From: Massilia sp. 9I
GTDB lineage: Bacteria; Pseudomonadota; Gammaproteobacteria; Burkholderiales; Burkholderiaceae_D
DNA: 64,000 nucleotides
Assembly (NCBI RefSeq): GCF_902506415.1
Contig: NZ_LR733275.1
Coordinates: 4,063,856-4,127,855, forward strand
Direction: 5' to 3'
The position numbers were made by a program, and so were the translations under genes. Below, piece after piece: positions 20,203 to 27,510 of the stretch. A model generated the notes under the pieces. The model was not told the DNA's origin and searched no databases. It saw only the letters and a list, made by a program, of their open reading frames with translations. Position 1 is the stretch's first letter. Every line of letters starts with the position of its first letter.

Positions 20203-21186
20203 TCAGGTTTTCTCGAACGGGAGCTGATGCACTTCGATCGTCGCATGCACGATCTCTTCGTGGATCCCGAGCTGCTCGCGCAGCGTGACTGGGGTCAGTG
20301 ACGGATCGTTCGTCGCAATGGTGAGGGCACAAGCATAGGCCTGTTGTCCGACACGCCATACGTGCAAGTCGGCCAGCCTGGTCTCGCCCATGGCAGATGC
20401 CGCAGCAATGACCTCGCGGATTTCCTCGACGACTGGCGCATCCATTTCGCGGTCGAGCAGAATTTTTCCTGTTTCCACAATGAGGTTCTTGGCCCATACG
20501 GCGACCAGCACCGCGCCGACAATGCCCATGACCGGGTCCAGCCAGGACCAGCCGAAAGCCCAGCCACCTGCCAATGCGCCGATTGCCAGCACCGAGGTTG
20601 CGGCGTCCGCGATGACGTGGATGTAGGCGGACTTCAGGTTCAGGTCATGGTGGCCGTGATCGTGGCCATGATCGTGATCGTGGTGGCCATGATAACCGTG
20701 GCCGTGCCCGTGCCCGTGATGGGCATGGCCGAGGATCAGCGCGCAAGCGACGTTCACCACCAGCCCGATCGCGGCGATGACGATCGCCTCCCGATAATGG
20801 ATCGGCTCGGGCGCGAAGATCCGCTCGATCGAGCCGGCCGCCATCAGGGCGGCGATCCCGAGCAGCAGGATGGCGCTCGTGAAGCCCGCAAGGATCTCGA
20901 TCTTCCACGTGCCGAAGGCGAAGCGTGGATCGTGCGCATACTTGCGCGCCGCGGCATACGCGAAGGCGCTCAGGCCGATGGCCAGGGTATGTGAGCTCAT
21001 GTGCCAGCCATCGGCCAGCAGGGCCATCGAATTGAACCACCAGCCGGCGGCGATCTCGATCACCATCATGGCCGCGGTGATCCACATGACCAGGCGCGTG
21101 CCGCGTTCGGCCTTGTTGTTGCCCTGGTCGAAAATGTGTTCGTGCGCCAGCGCGTCGGCAGGATGAGGGCGGGTCAGGTCTTGCAT
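20203..21186 (-). CDS. dmeF: cation diffusion facilitator, Co/Ni efflux type (DmeF-like)
   Basis: A 327-residue proton-driven metal exporter of the CDF family. Six transmembrane helices are evident, with ligand pairs in MALLADGWHMSSH (HxxxD-type site, helix II) and AYIHVIADAATS (helix V). A long histidine-rich cytoplasmic loop (HAHHGHGHGHGYHGHHDHDH and onward) joins helices IV and V, and a C-terminal ferredoxin-like domain ends in EVHQLPFEK. The His-rich loop and the neighbouring RcnR/DmeR-type repressor suggest Co(II)/Ni(II) rather than zinc. The start at 21186 has AAGGAAA upstream. Last gene of a three-gene operon. Confidence 0.88.
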   Translation of the reverse strand: MQDLTRPHPADALAHEHIFDQGNNKAERGTRLVMWITAAMMVIEIAAGWWFNSMALLADGWHMSSHTLAIGLSAFAYAAARKYAHDPRFAFGTWKIEILAGFTSAILLLGIAALMAAGSIERIFAPEPIHYREAIVIAAIGLVVNVACALILGHAHHGHGHGHGYHGHHDHDHGHDHGHHDLNLKSAYIHVIADAATSVLAIGALAGGWAFGWSWLDPVMGIVGAVLVAVWAKNLIVETGKILLDREMDAPVVEEIREVIAAASAMGETRLADLHVWRVGQQAYACALTIATNDPSLTPVTLREQLGIHEEIVHATIEVHQLPFEKT

Positions 21187-21207
21187 GTCGTTTCCTTTTC
21201 GCTTCCC

Positions 21208-21384
21208 TTACCGGGAAAGCAGCTTTTTCTCGCGCCGTGCGCGGTCCTTGATCACCTGGTGCTTGCGGTGGTCGGTCATCTTCTTCCACTCGCGTGCCTC
21301 GGCGAGCGTACGCAGGCAGCCGGTGCAGAAGCCGGTCTTGCCGTCGAACTGGCACAGCTCGACACATGGGGATTTCACGGCCAT
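21208..21384 (-). CDS. DUF1289 small cysteine-rich protein
   Basis: A 58-residue protein with the DUF1289 pattern: SPCVELCQFD, then GFCTGCLRTLAEAREW and a lysine/arginine-rich tail ending in KKLLSR. Four cysteines (CxxxC and CxxC, residues 7, 11, 20, 23) are placed as in a small metal site. Starts six bases after the dmeR stop codon and ends 21 bases before dmeF, so it is cotranscribed with both. The family has no known function; being inside a cobalt/nickel efflux operon suggests metal handling, but DUF1289 genes occur in many contexts. Confidence 0.85.
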   Translation of the reverse strand: MAVKSPCVELCQFDGKTGFCTGCLRTLAEAREWKKMTDHRKHQVIKDRARREKKLLSR

Positions 21385-21390
21385 CGGTGT

Positions 21391-21666
21391 TTACTTGATA
21401 TAGGCGCGGATCACGTCGAGCAGCTGGTCCGCCCCTTCGGCGCGGGCGGAAGCGCTCAGCTCATCGGCAGTGACGTGTTCCCGGACGTGGTCCTCGATGA
21501 CTTCCGCCATCAAGCCGTTCATCGCGCCGCGGCTGGCCGCCAGCAGATGCAGGATCTCGGCGCAGCCCGCCTCGGCTTCCAGCGCGCGCTCGAGCGCTTC
21601 GACCTGGCCGCGGATGCGCCGCACCCGGGCCAGCAGTTTGGCTTTTTCTCGCGTAGTGTGGGACAT
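21391..21666 (-). CDS. dmeR: metal-sensing repressor of the CsoR/RcnR/DmeR family
   Basis: A 91-residue all-helical repressor (DUF156). His3, Cys35, His60 and His64 are all present, the set used by E. coli RcnR to bind Ni(II)/Co(II); the FrmR formaldehyde sensors share Cys35 and parts of this frame, so FrmR-like sensing is the alternative. The helix pattern RVRRIRGQVEALERALE and RGAMNGLMAEVIEDH is typical. It heads the operon with DUF1289 and dmeF, and a C6-tract operator lies just upstream, which implies negative autoregulation relieved by metal. Confidence 0.88.
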   Translation of the reverse strand: MSHTTREKAKLLARVRRIRGQVEALERALEAEAGCAEILHLLAASRGAMNGLMAEVIEDHVREHVTADELSASARAEGADQLLDVIRAYIK

Positions 21667-21690
21667 GGGGCTGTTCCCCCTCTCTTGAAA

Positions 21691-21712
21691 ATAGGGTAGG
21701 GGGGTATACTAT
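21691..21712. promoter_or_regulatory. RcnR/FrmR-type operator upstream of dmeR
   Basis: ATAGGGTAGGGGGGTATACTAT has the G/C-tract flanked by TA-rich arms that characterises operators of the CsoR/RcnR/FrmR family. It lies 24 bases before the dmeR start codon, overlapping the expected promoter. Confidence 0.65.
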
Positions 21713-21763
21713 CAGACGGAGCGCAGCGGGGCCACATCGGCTGTGGCCCGCGGGGGCGCCTGC

Positions 21764-22252
21764 TCAGGTACGGCGCTCGGCGAGTGCGCTCAGGCTGTCG
21801 CCGGTGACGCGGCAGATGCGCCAGTCCGGCAAGATGTCCGCGCCCATCTGCTTGTAGAAACCGATCGCCGGTTCATTCCAGTCCAGTACCGACCACTCGA
21901 AGCGTCCGCAATTGCGCTCGACCGCGATTTGCGCGAGGCGGGTCAGCATCTTCGTGCCATAGCCCTTGCCGCGATGCGACTGGCGCACGTAGAGGTCTTC
22001 GAGATACAGGCCCTTCTTGGTGAGGAAGGTCGAGAAGTTATGGAAGAACAGCGCGAAGCAGACCACTTCGCCGTCTTCCTCGCCGATGATGGCTTCGCAC
22101 GAGGGACGCGCGCCGAACAGGCCTTCATGCAGCAGCGCTTCGGTGGCCACCACCAGGTGTTCGAGTTTCTCGAATACTGCCAGTTCCACGATCATGGAAT
22201 GGATGTGGGAGACGTCGCCTGGCTGGGCGGGACGGATGGAAAAAGTGGTCAT
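21764..22252 (-). CDS. GNAT acetyltransferase, diamine N-acetyltransferase-like
   Basis: A 162-residue GNAT protein. The acetyl-CoA loop is RQSHRGKGYGTKML, and the C-terminal part (ERNCGRFEWSVLDWNEPAIG then FYKQMGA) matches the spermidine/spermine and thialysine acetyltransferase group, so the likely substrates are diamines or polyamines. The start at 22252 (MTTFSIRPAQPGD) overlaps the EamA stop by four bases (ATGA); the reading frame runs on upstream but there only as a shadow of the EamA gene. The pair is probably translated together: one protein might modify and the other export an amine. Confidence 0.85.
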   Translation of the reverse strand: MTTFSIRPAQPGDVSHIHSMIVELAVFEKLEHLVVATEALLHEGLFGARPSCEAIIGEEDGEVVCFALFFHNFSTFLTKKGLYLEDLYVRQSHRGKGYGTKMLTRLAQIAVERNCGRFEWSVLDWNEPAIGFYKQMGADILPDWRICRVTGDSLSALAERRT

Positions 22253-23187
22253 GGCGTTTCGAGTGGATTGTTCAGGTTTGCGGATTGCACCGGTTTGGCT
22301 GCGGGTGCGCGCAGGGCATAGGCCACACTGGCCAGGCACAGGATCATGCCGGCGAATTCGATCGCGCCGGGACGGTAGCCTTCGAGCTTGATCGACAGCA
22401 GGACCGACAGCACCGGCGTGATCACGCCGATGTACACGGTCTTCTGCGCGCCGATGCGCCCGATCAGGGTGAAGTAGGCGAAGAAGGCGATCACCGAGCC
22501 GAAGATCGAGAGGTAGAACAGGGCGGCCCAGTAAGTCAGGCTTGGCGGCAGCACGAACTGGTCGCCGTGCGCCAGCGACCAGACGGTGACGAGCGACGCG
22601 CCCCACAGCATCGACCAGGCCATGGTGAGCGGCAGGTTCTCGCACTGTTCCTTGACCTTGGTGACCACGATGCTGCCGGCCGAGCTGGCGATGGTCGCGG
22701 CCAGCGCCAGCACCACGCCGGCGATGAAGGCGGGGCTGCCCCCAAGCTGGAAATCGCGCCACGCGATGCCGATCGAATGCCAGAACAGCAGGGCCACCCC
22801 AAGGATGGCCGCCACCCCGCAGGCGATGGTGCGGCGGCTGATTGCGGTGCCGAAGAACAGGCTGCCCAGCAGCGGCGTCCAGAACACCATCAGCGCGAAC
22901 ACCACGGCCACCAGGCCCGAGACCACGTACTGCTCCGATTGATAGGTGCAGAGGTAGGAAATGCAGAAGGTGAGCACGCCCTGCAGCGCCATCCAGCCGT
23001 GGGTGCGCAGCGGCAGCCGCAGGCTGTCGCGCCGCACCAGGCAGATCGCGAACAGCGTGGCCGCCGCCAGGAAGAAGCGGTAGGCGACCGACACGGCGGG
23101 CGGCGCTTCACCCAGCTGCAGGGTGATCGCGAAGAAGGTCGAACCCCAGATCAGCGAGGCGACGGTAAACAGGACGGAAGAGGGCAT
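22249..23187 (-). CDS. EamA/DMT-family transporter
   Basis: A 312-residue inner-membrane protein with ten predicted helices in two EamA repeats (first: LIWGSTFFAITLQLGEAPP; second: ALAATIASSAGSIVVTKVKE). Members of the drug/metabolite transporter superfamily export amino acids, nucleotides or other metabolites; the substrate here is unknown. The start MPSSVLFTV at 23187 is preferred over an upstream Met that would add a 21-residue soluble extension. It overlaps the GNAT gene and is followed upstream by a REPIN-like repeat. Confidence 0.85.
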   Translation of the reverse strand: MPSSVLFTVASLIWGSTFFAITLQLGEAPPAVSVAYRFFLAAATLFAICLVRRDSLRLPLRTHGWMALQGVLTFCISYLCTYQSEQYVVSGLVAVVFALMVFWTPLLGSLFFGTAISRRTIACGVAAILGVALLFWHSIGIAWRDFQLGGSPAFIAGVVLALAATIASSAGSIVVTKVKEQCENLPLTMAWSMLWGASLVTVWSLAHGDQFVLPPSLTYWAALFYLSIFGSVIAFFAYFTLIGRIGAQKTVYIGVITPVLSVLLSIKLEGYRPGAIEFAGMILCLASVAYALRAPAAKPVQSANLNNPLETP

Positions 23188-23224
23188 CGCGCGAGTATAC
23201 GTGCTCCGCCGATTTATTGCAGTG

Positions 23225-23333
23225 GTAGGGTGGGCGGGTATCCCGCCCACGCGTTCAAATCACGGTACTGATGCCTGCGCGGCTATTCTTGAACTAACTA
23301 TCGCCGCGTGGGCAGGAAACCTGCCCACCCTAC
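23225..23333. repeat. REPIN-like doublet of inverted REP sequences
   Basis: Two 29-nt REP-like units face each other. The first (23225-23253) starts GTAGGGTGGGC and forms TGGGCGGG-TAT-CCCGCCCA; the second (23305-23333, minus strand) also starts GTAGGGTGGGC and forms TGGGCAGG-TTT-CCTGCCCA. Both end in CACGCG. The stem differs by paired changes (GGG/CCC versus AGG/CCT), so folding is conserved. The 51-base spacer is unrelated. It ends two bases before the DUF962 stop codon. Confidence 0.75.
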
Positions 23334-23334
23334 G

Positions 23335-23781
23335 TTAGTAAGCGAGATGCATGCGGCGGTACAGGAAGGACAGCACGAACAGCGGCCCGATGAGCAGGAA
23401 GCGCAGGTCCTCGAAGAAGGAGGGCTTCTTGCCTTCGATCTTGTGGCCGATGAACTGGCCGATCCAGGCTACCACGAAGATCGCGATCGACGCCGGCAGC
23501 ACCGTCATGTCGGGCATCAGCGCCAGGATCCCCAGCATCACAGCGCTCATCACGCCCATGCCGACGGCGAAGCCGCGCGACAGCTTCGCGTAGTAGTAGA
23601 GCGAAGCGAGCGTCGCGGCGATCGCCACCACCGGATGCAGCGCCCACAGGATGCCCAGCAGGCTCAGGACGATCAGCGGAATGCACACGAAGTGGATGAT
23701 CTCGTTGGTGTGGTCGCGATGGCTTTCGGCGTAGCGCGCGAGCAGGATGTCGATGTTGCGCGGTTGTGAGCTGTGGTCCAT
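23335..23781 (-). CDS. DUF962/Mpo1-like membrane protein
   Basis: A 148-residue protein with about four hydrophobic helices. Histidine motifs ESHRDHTNEIIHFVCIPL (N-terminal) and GQFIGHKIEGKKPSFFED (C-terminal) are the hallmark of the DUF962/YGL010w family, whose yeast member Mpo1 is an Fe-dependent dioxygenase that shortens 2-hydroxy fatty acids. Whether the bacterial protein has the same activity is not known. The start is backed by GGAGAC. It stands alone between a REPIN element and the LysR gene. Confidence 0.85.
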   Translation of the reverse strand: MDHSSQPRNIDILLARYAESHRDHTNEIIHFVCIPLIVLSLLGILWALHPVVAIAATLASLYYYAKLSRGFAVGMGVMSAVMLGILALMPDMTVLPASIAIFVVAWIGQFIGHKIEGKKPSFFEDLRFLLIGPLFVLSFLYRRMHLAY

Positions 23782-23817
23782 GTTTGTCTCCGGTGCCCTG
23801 TGGTTTTTCGCTTGATT

Positions 23818-24768
23818 CTACACCGTCTCCAGCTCCTGTTGAACGCTCGGCCGCGGCGCCTGCAGGCGCAGGTTCGGATGGGCCGCGAACAGCTCCGACA
23901 CCCACTCGACGAATACCCGCACCTTGGCCGACAGGTGGCGGTTCTGCGGATAGACGATGTGCACCGGCAGCGGGTCCACGCTCCACTCGGGCAGCAGTCG
24001 CACCATGCGGCCTTCCTCGATGTGGCGCAGCAGCAGGTAGTCGGTCATGTTGATGATGCCGAGGCCCGCCAGTCCCGCCTGCACATAGGCGTTGGAATCG
24101 TTCAGGGCGATCGCGCCGGGCAAGGTCACTTCGATGCGTTCGCTGTCGCGCGTGAAGTCCCAGTTGGCGATCTTGCCGTTCTTGGCCGAGAAGTAGTTGA
24201 CGCAGCGATGGCGGTCCAGGTCGCGCGGATGCTGTGGCGTGCCGTGGCGCGCGATGTAGTCGGGCGAAGCCGCGGTGACGAAGTTGATCACACCGATGCG
24301 ACGCGCGATCAGGTTCGGGTCGACCAGCTCGCCGCCGCGCACCGCGCAGTCGACGCCTTCCTCGACCAGGTCGACCGGGCGGTCGGTGCTGCCCAGTTCC
24401 ATCGTGATGTCCGGGTAGCGCTCGAAAAAGGCGGGCAGCGCCGGAATCAGGATTTCCGAGGCCAGCCCGGTCGGGGTATCCACGCGCAGCCTGCCGCTCG
24501 GGCTGAGGCGATGGCGCGACAACGATTCCTCGGCGTCGCGCACGTCCGACAGGATCTGCACGCAGCGCTCGTAATAGGCGGCGCCGTCCGAGGTGATCAT
24601 CACCTGGCGCGTCGTGCGGTGCAGCAGCTTGACCGACAGGGTCGTCTCGAGCGTCTGGACCAGGGTCGAGACGGTCGCTTTCGGCAGGTTCAGCATTTCG
24701 GCCGCCTTGGTGAAGCTGCCGCAGTCGACCACCTGGATAAATACTTCCATGGCCTGAAGCTTGTTCAT
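23818..24768 (-). CDS. LysR-family regulator of the adjacent RND efflux operon (BpeT/CeoR-like position)
   Basis: A 316-residue LysR protein: N-terminal winged helix (MNKLQAMEVFIQVVDCGSFT then AAEMLNLPKATVSTLVQTLE) and a C-terminal effector-binding domain (SGRLRVDTPTGLASEILIPA). The start at 24768 has GGAGGA upstream; the longer in-frame version to 24939 would run through the operator region and is rejected. It is divergent from the small protein, lipase-like and RND genes, an arrangement matching bpeT-llpE-bpeEF-oprC and ceoR-llpE-ceoAB-opcM of Burkholderia, so it is the probable activator of that operon. The inducer is unknown. Confidence 0.85.
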   Translation of the reverse strand: MNKLQAMEVFIQVVDCGSFTKAAEMLNLPKATVSTLVQTLETTLSVKLLHRTTRQVMITSDGAAYYERCVQILSDVRDAEESLSRHRLSPSGRLRVDTPTGLASEILIPALPAFFERYPDITMELGSTDRPVDLVEEGVDCAVRGGELVDPNLIARRIGVINFVTAASPDYIARHGTPQHPRDLDRHRCVNYFSAKNGKIANWDFTRDSERIEVTLPGAIALNDSNAYVQAGLAGLGIINMTDYLLLRHIEEGRMVRLLPEWSVDPLPVHIVYPQNRHLSAKVRVFVEWVSELFAAHPNLRLQAPRPSVQQELETV

Positions 24769-24796
24769 GACCGGTCCTCCCACTCTGGAATTGGTC

Positions 24797-24820
24797 GATT
24801 GTTCGGTGTTCTGAACAATC
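24797..24820. promoter_or_regulatory. probable LysR binding palindrome
   Basis: GATTGTTC (24797-24804) and GAACAATC (24813-24820) are perfect inverted copies separated by eight bases. The palindrome lies in the divergent region, 28 bases upstream of the LysR start and before a TATAGT -10-like box at 24861 facing the efflux operon, as expected for a LysR recognition site. Confidence 0.65.
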
Positions 24821-24910
24821 AATTCGTTATTGCCATCTTTATCTGATTGTAGTTGATGACTATAGTGTGTGCATCGCAACAAAAAGTAAACACACAAATC
24901 GGAGCTGGCC

Positions 24911-25126
24911 ATGAGTATTCGGGACGGAATCTTCACCACGGTAGCAGTCGCCCTGAGCGGGGTAGCGCTTGCAGGCCTGCTGGGAACCGACGCCTATTCG
25001 CAGGCTGCCGGCGCGGAAGCGCGCGGCCTGAAGGCGCTCTCGATGCAGGTCGAAATGCGTTGCGACGAATGCCCGCAAGGGAAAACCGACCGTCTGGTCG
25101 CCATGCCGGAAGGAGAAGTTCAATGA
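24911..25126 (+). CDS. small signal-anchored protein leading the efflux operon
   Basis: A 71-residue protein that I do not recognise. GGAG stands in front of the ATG. Residues ~7-28 (IFTTVAVALSGVALAGLLG) form one hydrophobic segment that could be a signal peptide or membrane anchor, followed by a short polar part with a CDEC motif (MRCDECPQGK). Its stop codon overlaps the start of the lipase-like gene (ATGA), so the two are coupled, and both lie downstream of the LysR palindrome. It might be a leader or accessory peptide of the efflux operon; function unknown. Confidence 0.6.
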   Translation: MSIRDGIFTTVAVALSGVALAGLLGTDAYSQAAGAEARGLKALSMQVEMRCDECPQGKTDRLVAMPEGEVQ

Positions 25127-25977
25127 GCGCGGTGCTGGAGCGCGATGACGCCGTCGTCGATGCGGTGACGGCGGACGTCGACGTGCGCGAGCTGGAAGTC
25201 GCGGGTGCGCAGGGAGCATTGGCCGCGCGGCTGTACACCTCGGGAGCCGTCGCAAAACGCGACACCCTGATCGTGTTCTTCCACGGCGGCGGCTTCGTCT
25301 CCGGCGACCTGCAGGAAGCGGACGAATTCCTGCGCCACCTGGCCCAGTGCAACGGCGAGCGCGCCGTGCTGGCCTCGAACTACACCCTGGCATTGGCGAG
25401 CCCGTTCCCGGCCGCGGTGGAGGACGCGCACGCCGTGGTGCTGTGGGCCACCAAGCACAAGGCGAAGCTGGGCTGGTCCGGCAAGAAGCTGGTGGTGATG
25501 GGGATCGAGGCGGGCGCCAACCTGGCGGCCGTGTGCGCCCTCATGGCGCGCGACCGCGCCGCTCCCAAGCTGGCCGGCCAGATCCTGATCATGCCGATGC
25601 TCGACCCGGGCCTGTCGACCTGCTCGATGCGCCAGATGAACCAGTGCCCGGACCGCGAGAAGGTCACGAGCGACTGCGCCGCCGCCTACCGCGGCTACCT
25701 GCCGCACGCCGCCGACCGTTCGCACCCGTATGCGTCGCCGCTGCGCTCGACCCGGCTCAAGAATTTGCCGCCAGCGTTGATCCTCTCCGCCGAGGACGAC
25801 CCATTGTGCGACGAGGCCGAACAGTACGGCGCAAAACTGATCAATGCCGGCGTACGCACCACGGTGCGGCGCATGCCGCCGGCCCCCCTGCAGGACCCGG
25901 ACGGGCGCAACGAATGTGCATGCAAGGTGCACGCGCTCGCCGAGATCGCCAACTTCCTTGCGGGACTGGATCGCTGA
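25123..25977 (+). CDS. LlpE-like alpha/beta hydrolase, probably catalytically dead
   Basis: A 284-residue protein of the hormone-sensitive-lipase type alpha/beta hydrolase family. The oxyanion motif HGGGF (54-58) and the Asp region (SAEDDPLCDEAEQYG) are kept. At the nucleophile elbow, however, the family's GDSAG reads GIEAG (127-131), so Glu129 replaces the catalytic Ser, and the usual HGF catalytic-His motif is also missing (RRMPPAPLQDPDG). It occupies the place of llpE between the LysR gene and the RND genes of Burkholderia-type BpeEF/CeoAB operons. It therefore may bind a ligand rather than hydrolyse it. The start follows AGGAGAAG. Confidence 0.8.
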   Translation: MSAVLERDDAVVDAVTADVDVRELEVAGAQGALAARLYTSGAVAKRDTLIVFFHGGGFVSGDLQEADEFLRHLAQCNGERAVLASNYTLALASPFPAAVEDAHAVVLWATKHKAKLGWSGKKLVVMGIEAGANLAAVCALMARDRAAPKLAGQILIMPMLDPGLSTCSMRQMNQCPDREKVTSDCAAAYRGYLPHAADRSHPYASPLRSTRLKNLPPALILSAEDDPLCDEAEQYGAKLINAGVRTTVRRMPPAPLQDPDGRNECACKVHALAEIANFLAGLDR

Positions 25978-26297
25978 CCGTCCAGCACTAGTTCCAACCA
26001 ATACCGCCTTCCGAGAACCACGTGCCGCGCGCACGAGGAAGGGCCCCGTTTTTCCCAAAATTCGTCGCCAGCGCGACGTGAGGGACCGTCTACGAAAGAG
26101 GTGAGCCATGCAGATGCACCACCTGCGCCCGATGCGCTGTTGATCCCGGCGCCCTGACCGCCGCCGCGCGGTCCCCTTACCTGTAACGAATCGGCCATCC
26201 ACGCTGCGGCGTGGACAGGTCCCTCTTTTTCCTCGATTCCGGCTCGCACCCGGCATCGATAGGGATGTTTTTGTCTCCTCAATAAGAAAGGTTGATC
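25978..26297 (+). other. 320-base untranslated region before the RND adaptor gene
   Basis: No sizeable gene is present. It holds an 11-codon leader frame (26108-26143) and, downstream, a hairpin TCCACGC-TGCG-GCGTGGA (26202-26219) followed ten bases later by CTCTTTTTCC. A further GC-rich hairpin-like stretch lies near 26020-26055, followed by GTTTTTCCC. Together these suggest a regulated leader, but no known riboswitch is recognised. Confidence 0.4.
26108..26143 (+). CDS. possible 11-residue leader peptide
   Basis: ATG with GAGGTG seven bases upstream opens the short frame MQMHHLRPMRC and ends at TGA. It is rich in Met and His and lies ~155 bases ahead of the adaptor gene inside the efflux operon leader. 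A coding role is inferred only from the ribosome site and position; it might control ribosome stalling on a downstream hairpin. Confidence 0.35.
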   Translation: MQMHHLRPMRC

Positions 26298-27506
26298 ATG
26301 ACTAACCAAAAACGAAGCATGGGCAAAGTGAAATCGCTCGTCGGCCTGCTGGCCGCTGCGGGCCTCGCCGGGGCAGTGCTGGCCGGCTGCTCCGACGCCA
26401 ACAGCAAGAACGAAGCGGCAGCTGCCGCACCGGCCGGACCGCCGGTCTCCGCCGCGGTCGTCGTCGAAAAGCAGGTCGCCGAAACCCAGGAATTCTCGGG
26501 CCGCCTGGAAGCAGTGGAAACCGTCGAGATCCGTCCGCGCGTCAGCGGCTACATCACCGCCGTCAACTTCAAGCCGGGCGCCGAAGTAAAGAAGGGCGAC
26601 GTCCTGTTCGTGATCGACCCGCGCCCTTACCAGGCCGAAGCCGACCGCGCCGGCGCCGCCGCCAACGCGGCCCGTGCCCGTGCCGACCTGGCGCGCCTGG
26701 AACTGCAGCGTGCCGAGCGCCTGCTGGCCGACAAAGCCATCGCCCAGCGCGAGTACGACGAAAAGGCCGCGGCCCAGAAGGAACTCGACGCCAGCGCTCG
26801 CGCCGCCCAAGCCCAGTTCGAGGCGGCGCGCCTGAACCTGTCCTATACCCGCATTACGGCGCCGATCGACGGCCGCGTGTCGAAGGCCGAGATCACCCTG
26901 GGTAACCTGGTGGACGCCAGCGCCGTGCTGACCTCGGTGGTGTCGACGGATCGCATCTACGCCAGCTTCGACGGCGACGAACAGACCTACCTGCGTGTCG
27001 GCGCCCGTGCCCAGCGCGCCCAGCCGGCGGTGGTGAAAGTCGGCCTGGCCAACGACGAAGGCTTCCCGCATGAGGGCAAGCTGGAATTCGTCGACAACCA
27101 GCTCGATGCCCGCACCGGCAGCGTGCGCATGCGCGCCACCCTGGCCAATCCGGACCGTTCGCTGGTCCCCGGCCTGTTCGCGCGCGTCCAGGTGGGCAGC
27201 GGCGTGGCCGACAAGACCATCGTGATCAACGACCGCGCAGTCGGCACCGACCAGAGCCGCAAGTACGTGGTGGTCGTGGGCGCCGACGGCAAGGCCGAAT
27301 ACCGCCCGGTCACGCTCGGCCCGGTGGTCGATGGCATGCGCGTGGTGCGCAGCGGGCTGAAAGCCGGCGAGAAGATCGTCGTCAACGGCCTGCAGCGTGT
27401 GCGTCCCGGTTCGCCCGTCACGCCGCAGATCGTGCCAATGGATGCGCCTGCGACTGCGGCCGCGGCCAAGGACACCAAGCTGGCGCTGAACAGCGCCAAG
27501 GAGTAA
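26298..27506 (+). CDS. RND efflux periplasmic adaptor (MexE/BpeE/CeoA type)
   Basis: A 402-residue membrane-fusion lipoprotein joining the RND pump to the outer-membrane channel. The signal peptide ends in a lipobox LAGC (around residue 30). The lipoyl halves (EIRPRVSGYITAVNFKPGAE; APIDGRVSKAEITLGNLVD), the alpha-hairpin (~95-160, rich in Ala/Arg/Glu) and the beta-barrel and membrane-proximal domains are recognisable. The start at 26298 lies after AGAAAGG; a TTG six bases earlier is possible. It is followed four bases later by the RND pump gene. Confidence 0.92.
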   Translation: MTNQKRSMGKVKSLVGLLAAAGLAGAVLAGCSDANSKNEAAAAAPAGPPVSAAVVVEKQVAETQEFSGRLEAVETVEIRPRVSGYITAVNFKPGAEVKKGDVLFVIDPRPYQAEADRAGAAANAARARADLARLELQRAERLLADKAIAQREYDEKAAAQKELDASARAAQAQFEAARLNLSYTRITAPIDGRVSKAEITLGNLVDASAVLTSVVSTDRIYASFDGDEQTYLRVGARAQRAQPAVVKVGLANDEGFPHEGKLEFVDNQLDARTGSVRMRATLANPDRSLVPGLFARVQVGSGVADKTIVINDRAVGTDQSRKYVVVVGADGKAEYRPVTLGPVVDGMRVVRSGLKAGEKIVVNGLQRVRPGSPVTPQIVPMDAPATAAAAKDTKLALNSAKE

Positions 27507-27510
27507 GAAC

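Noticed and set aside
22253..22762. N-terminal extension of the GNAT protein
   Set aside because: That stretch is a shadow of the EamA gene in another frame; the ATGA overlap at 22249-22252 marks the true start.
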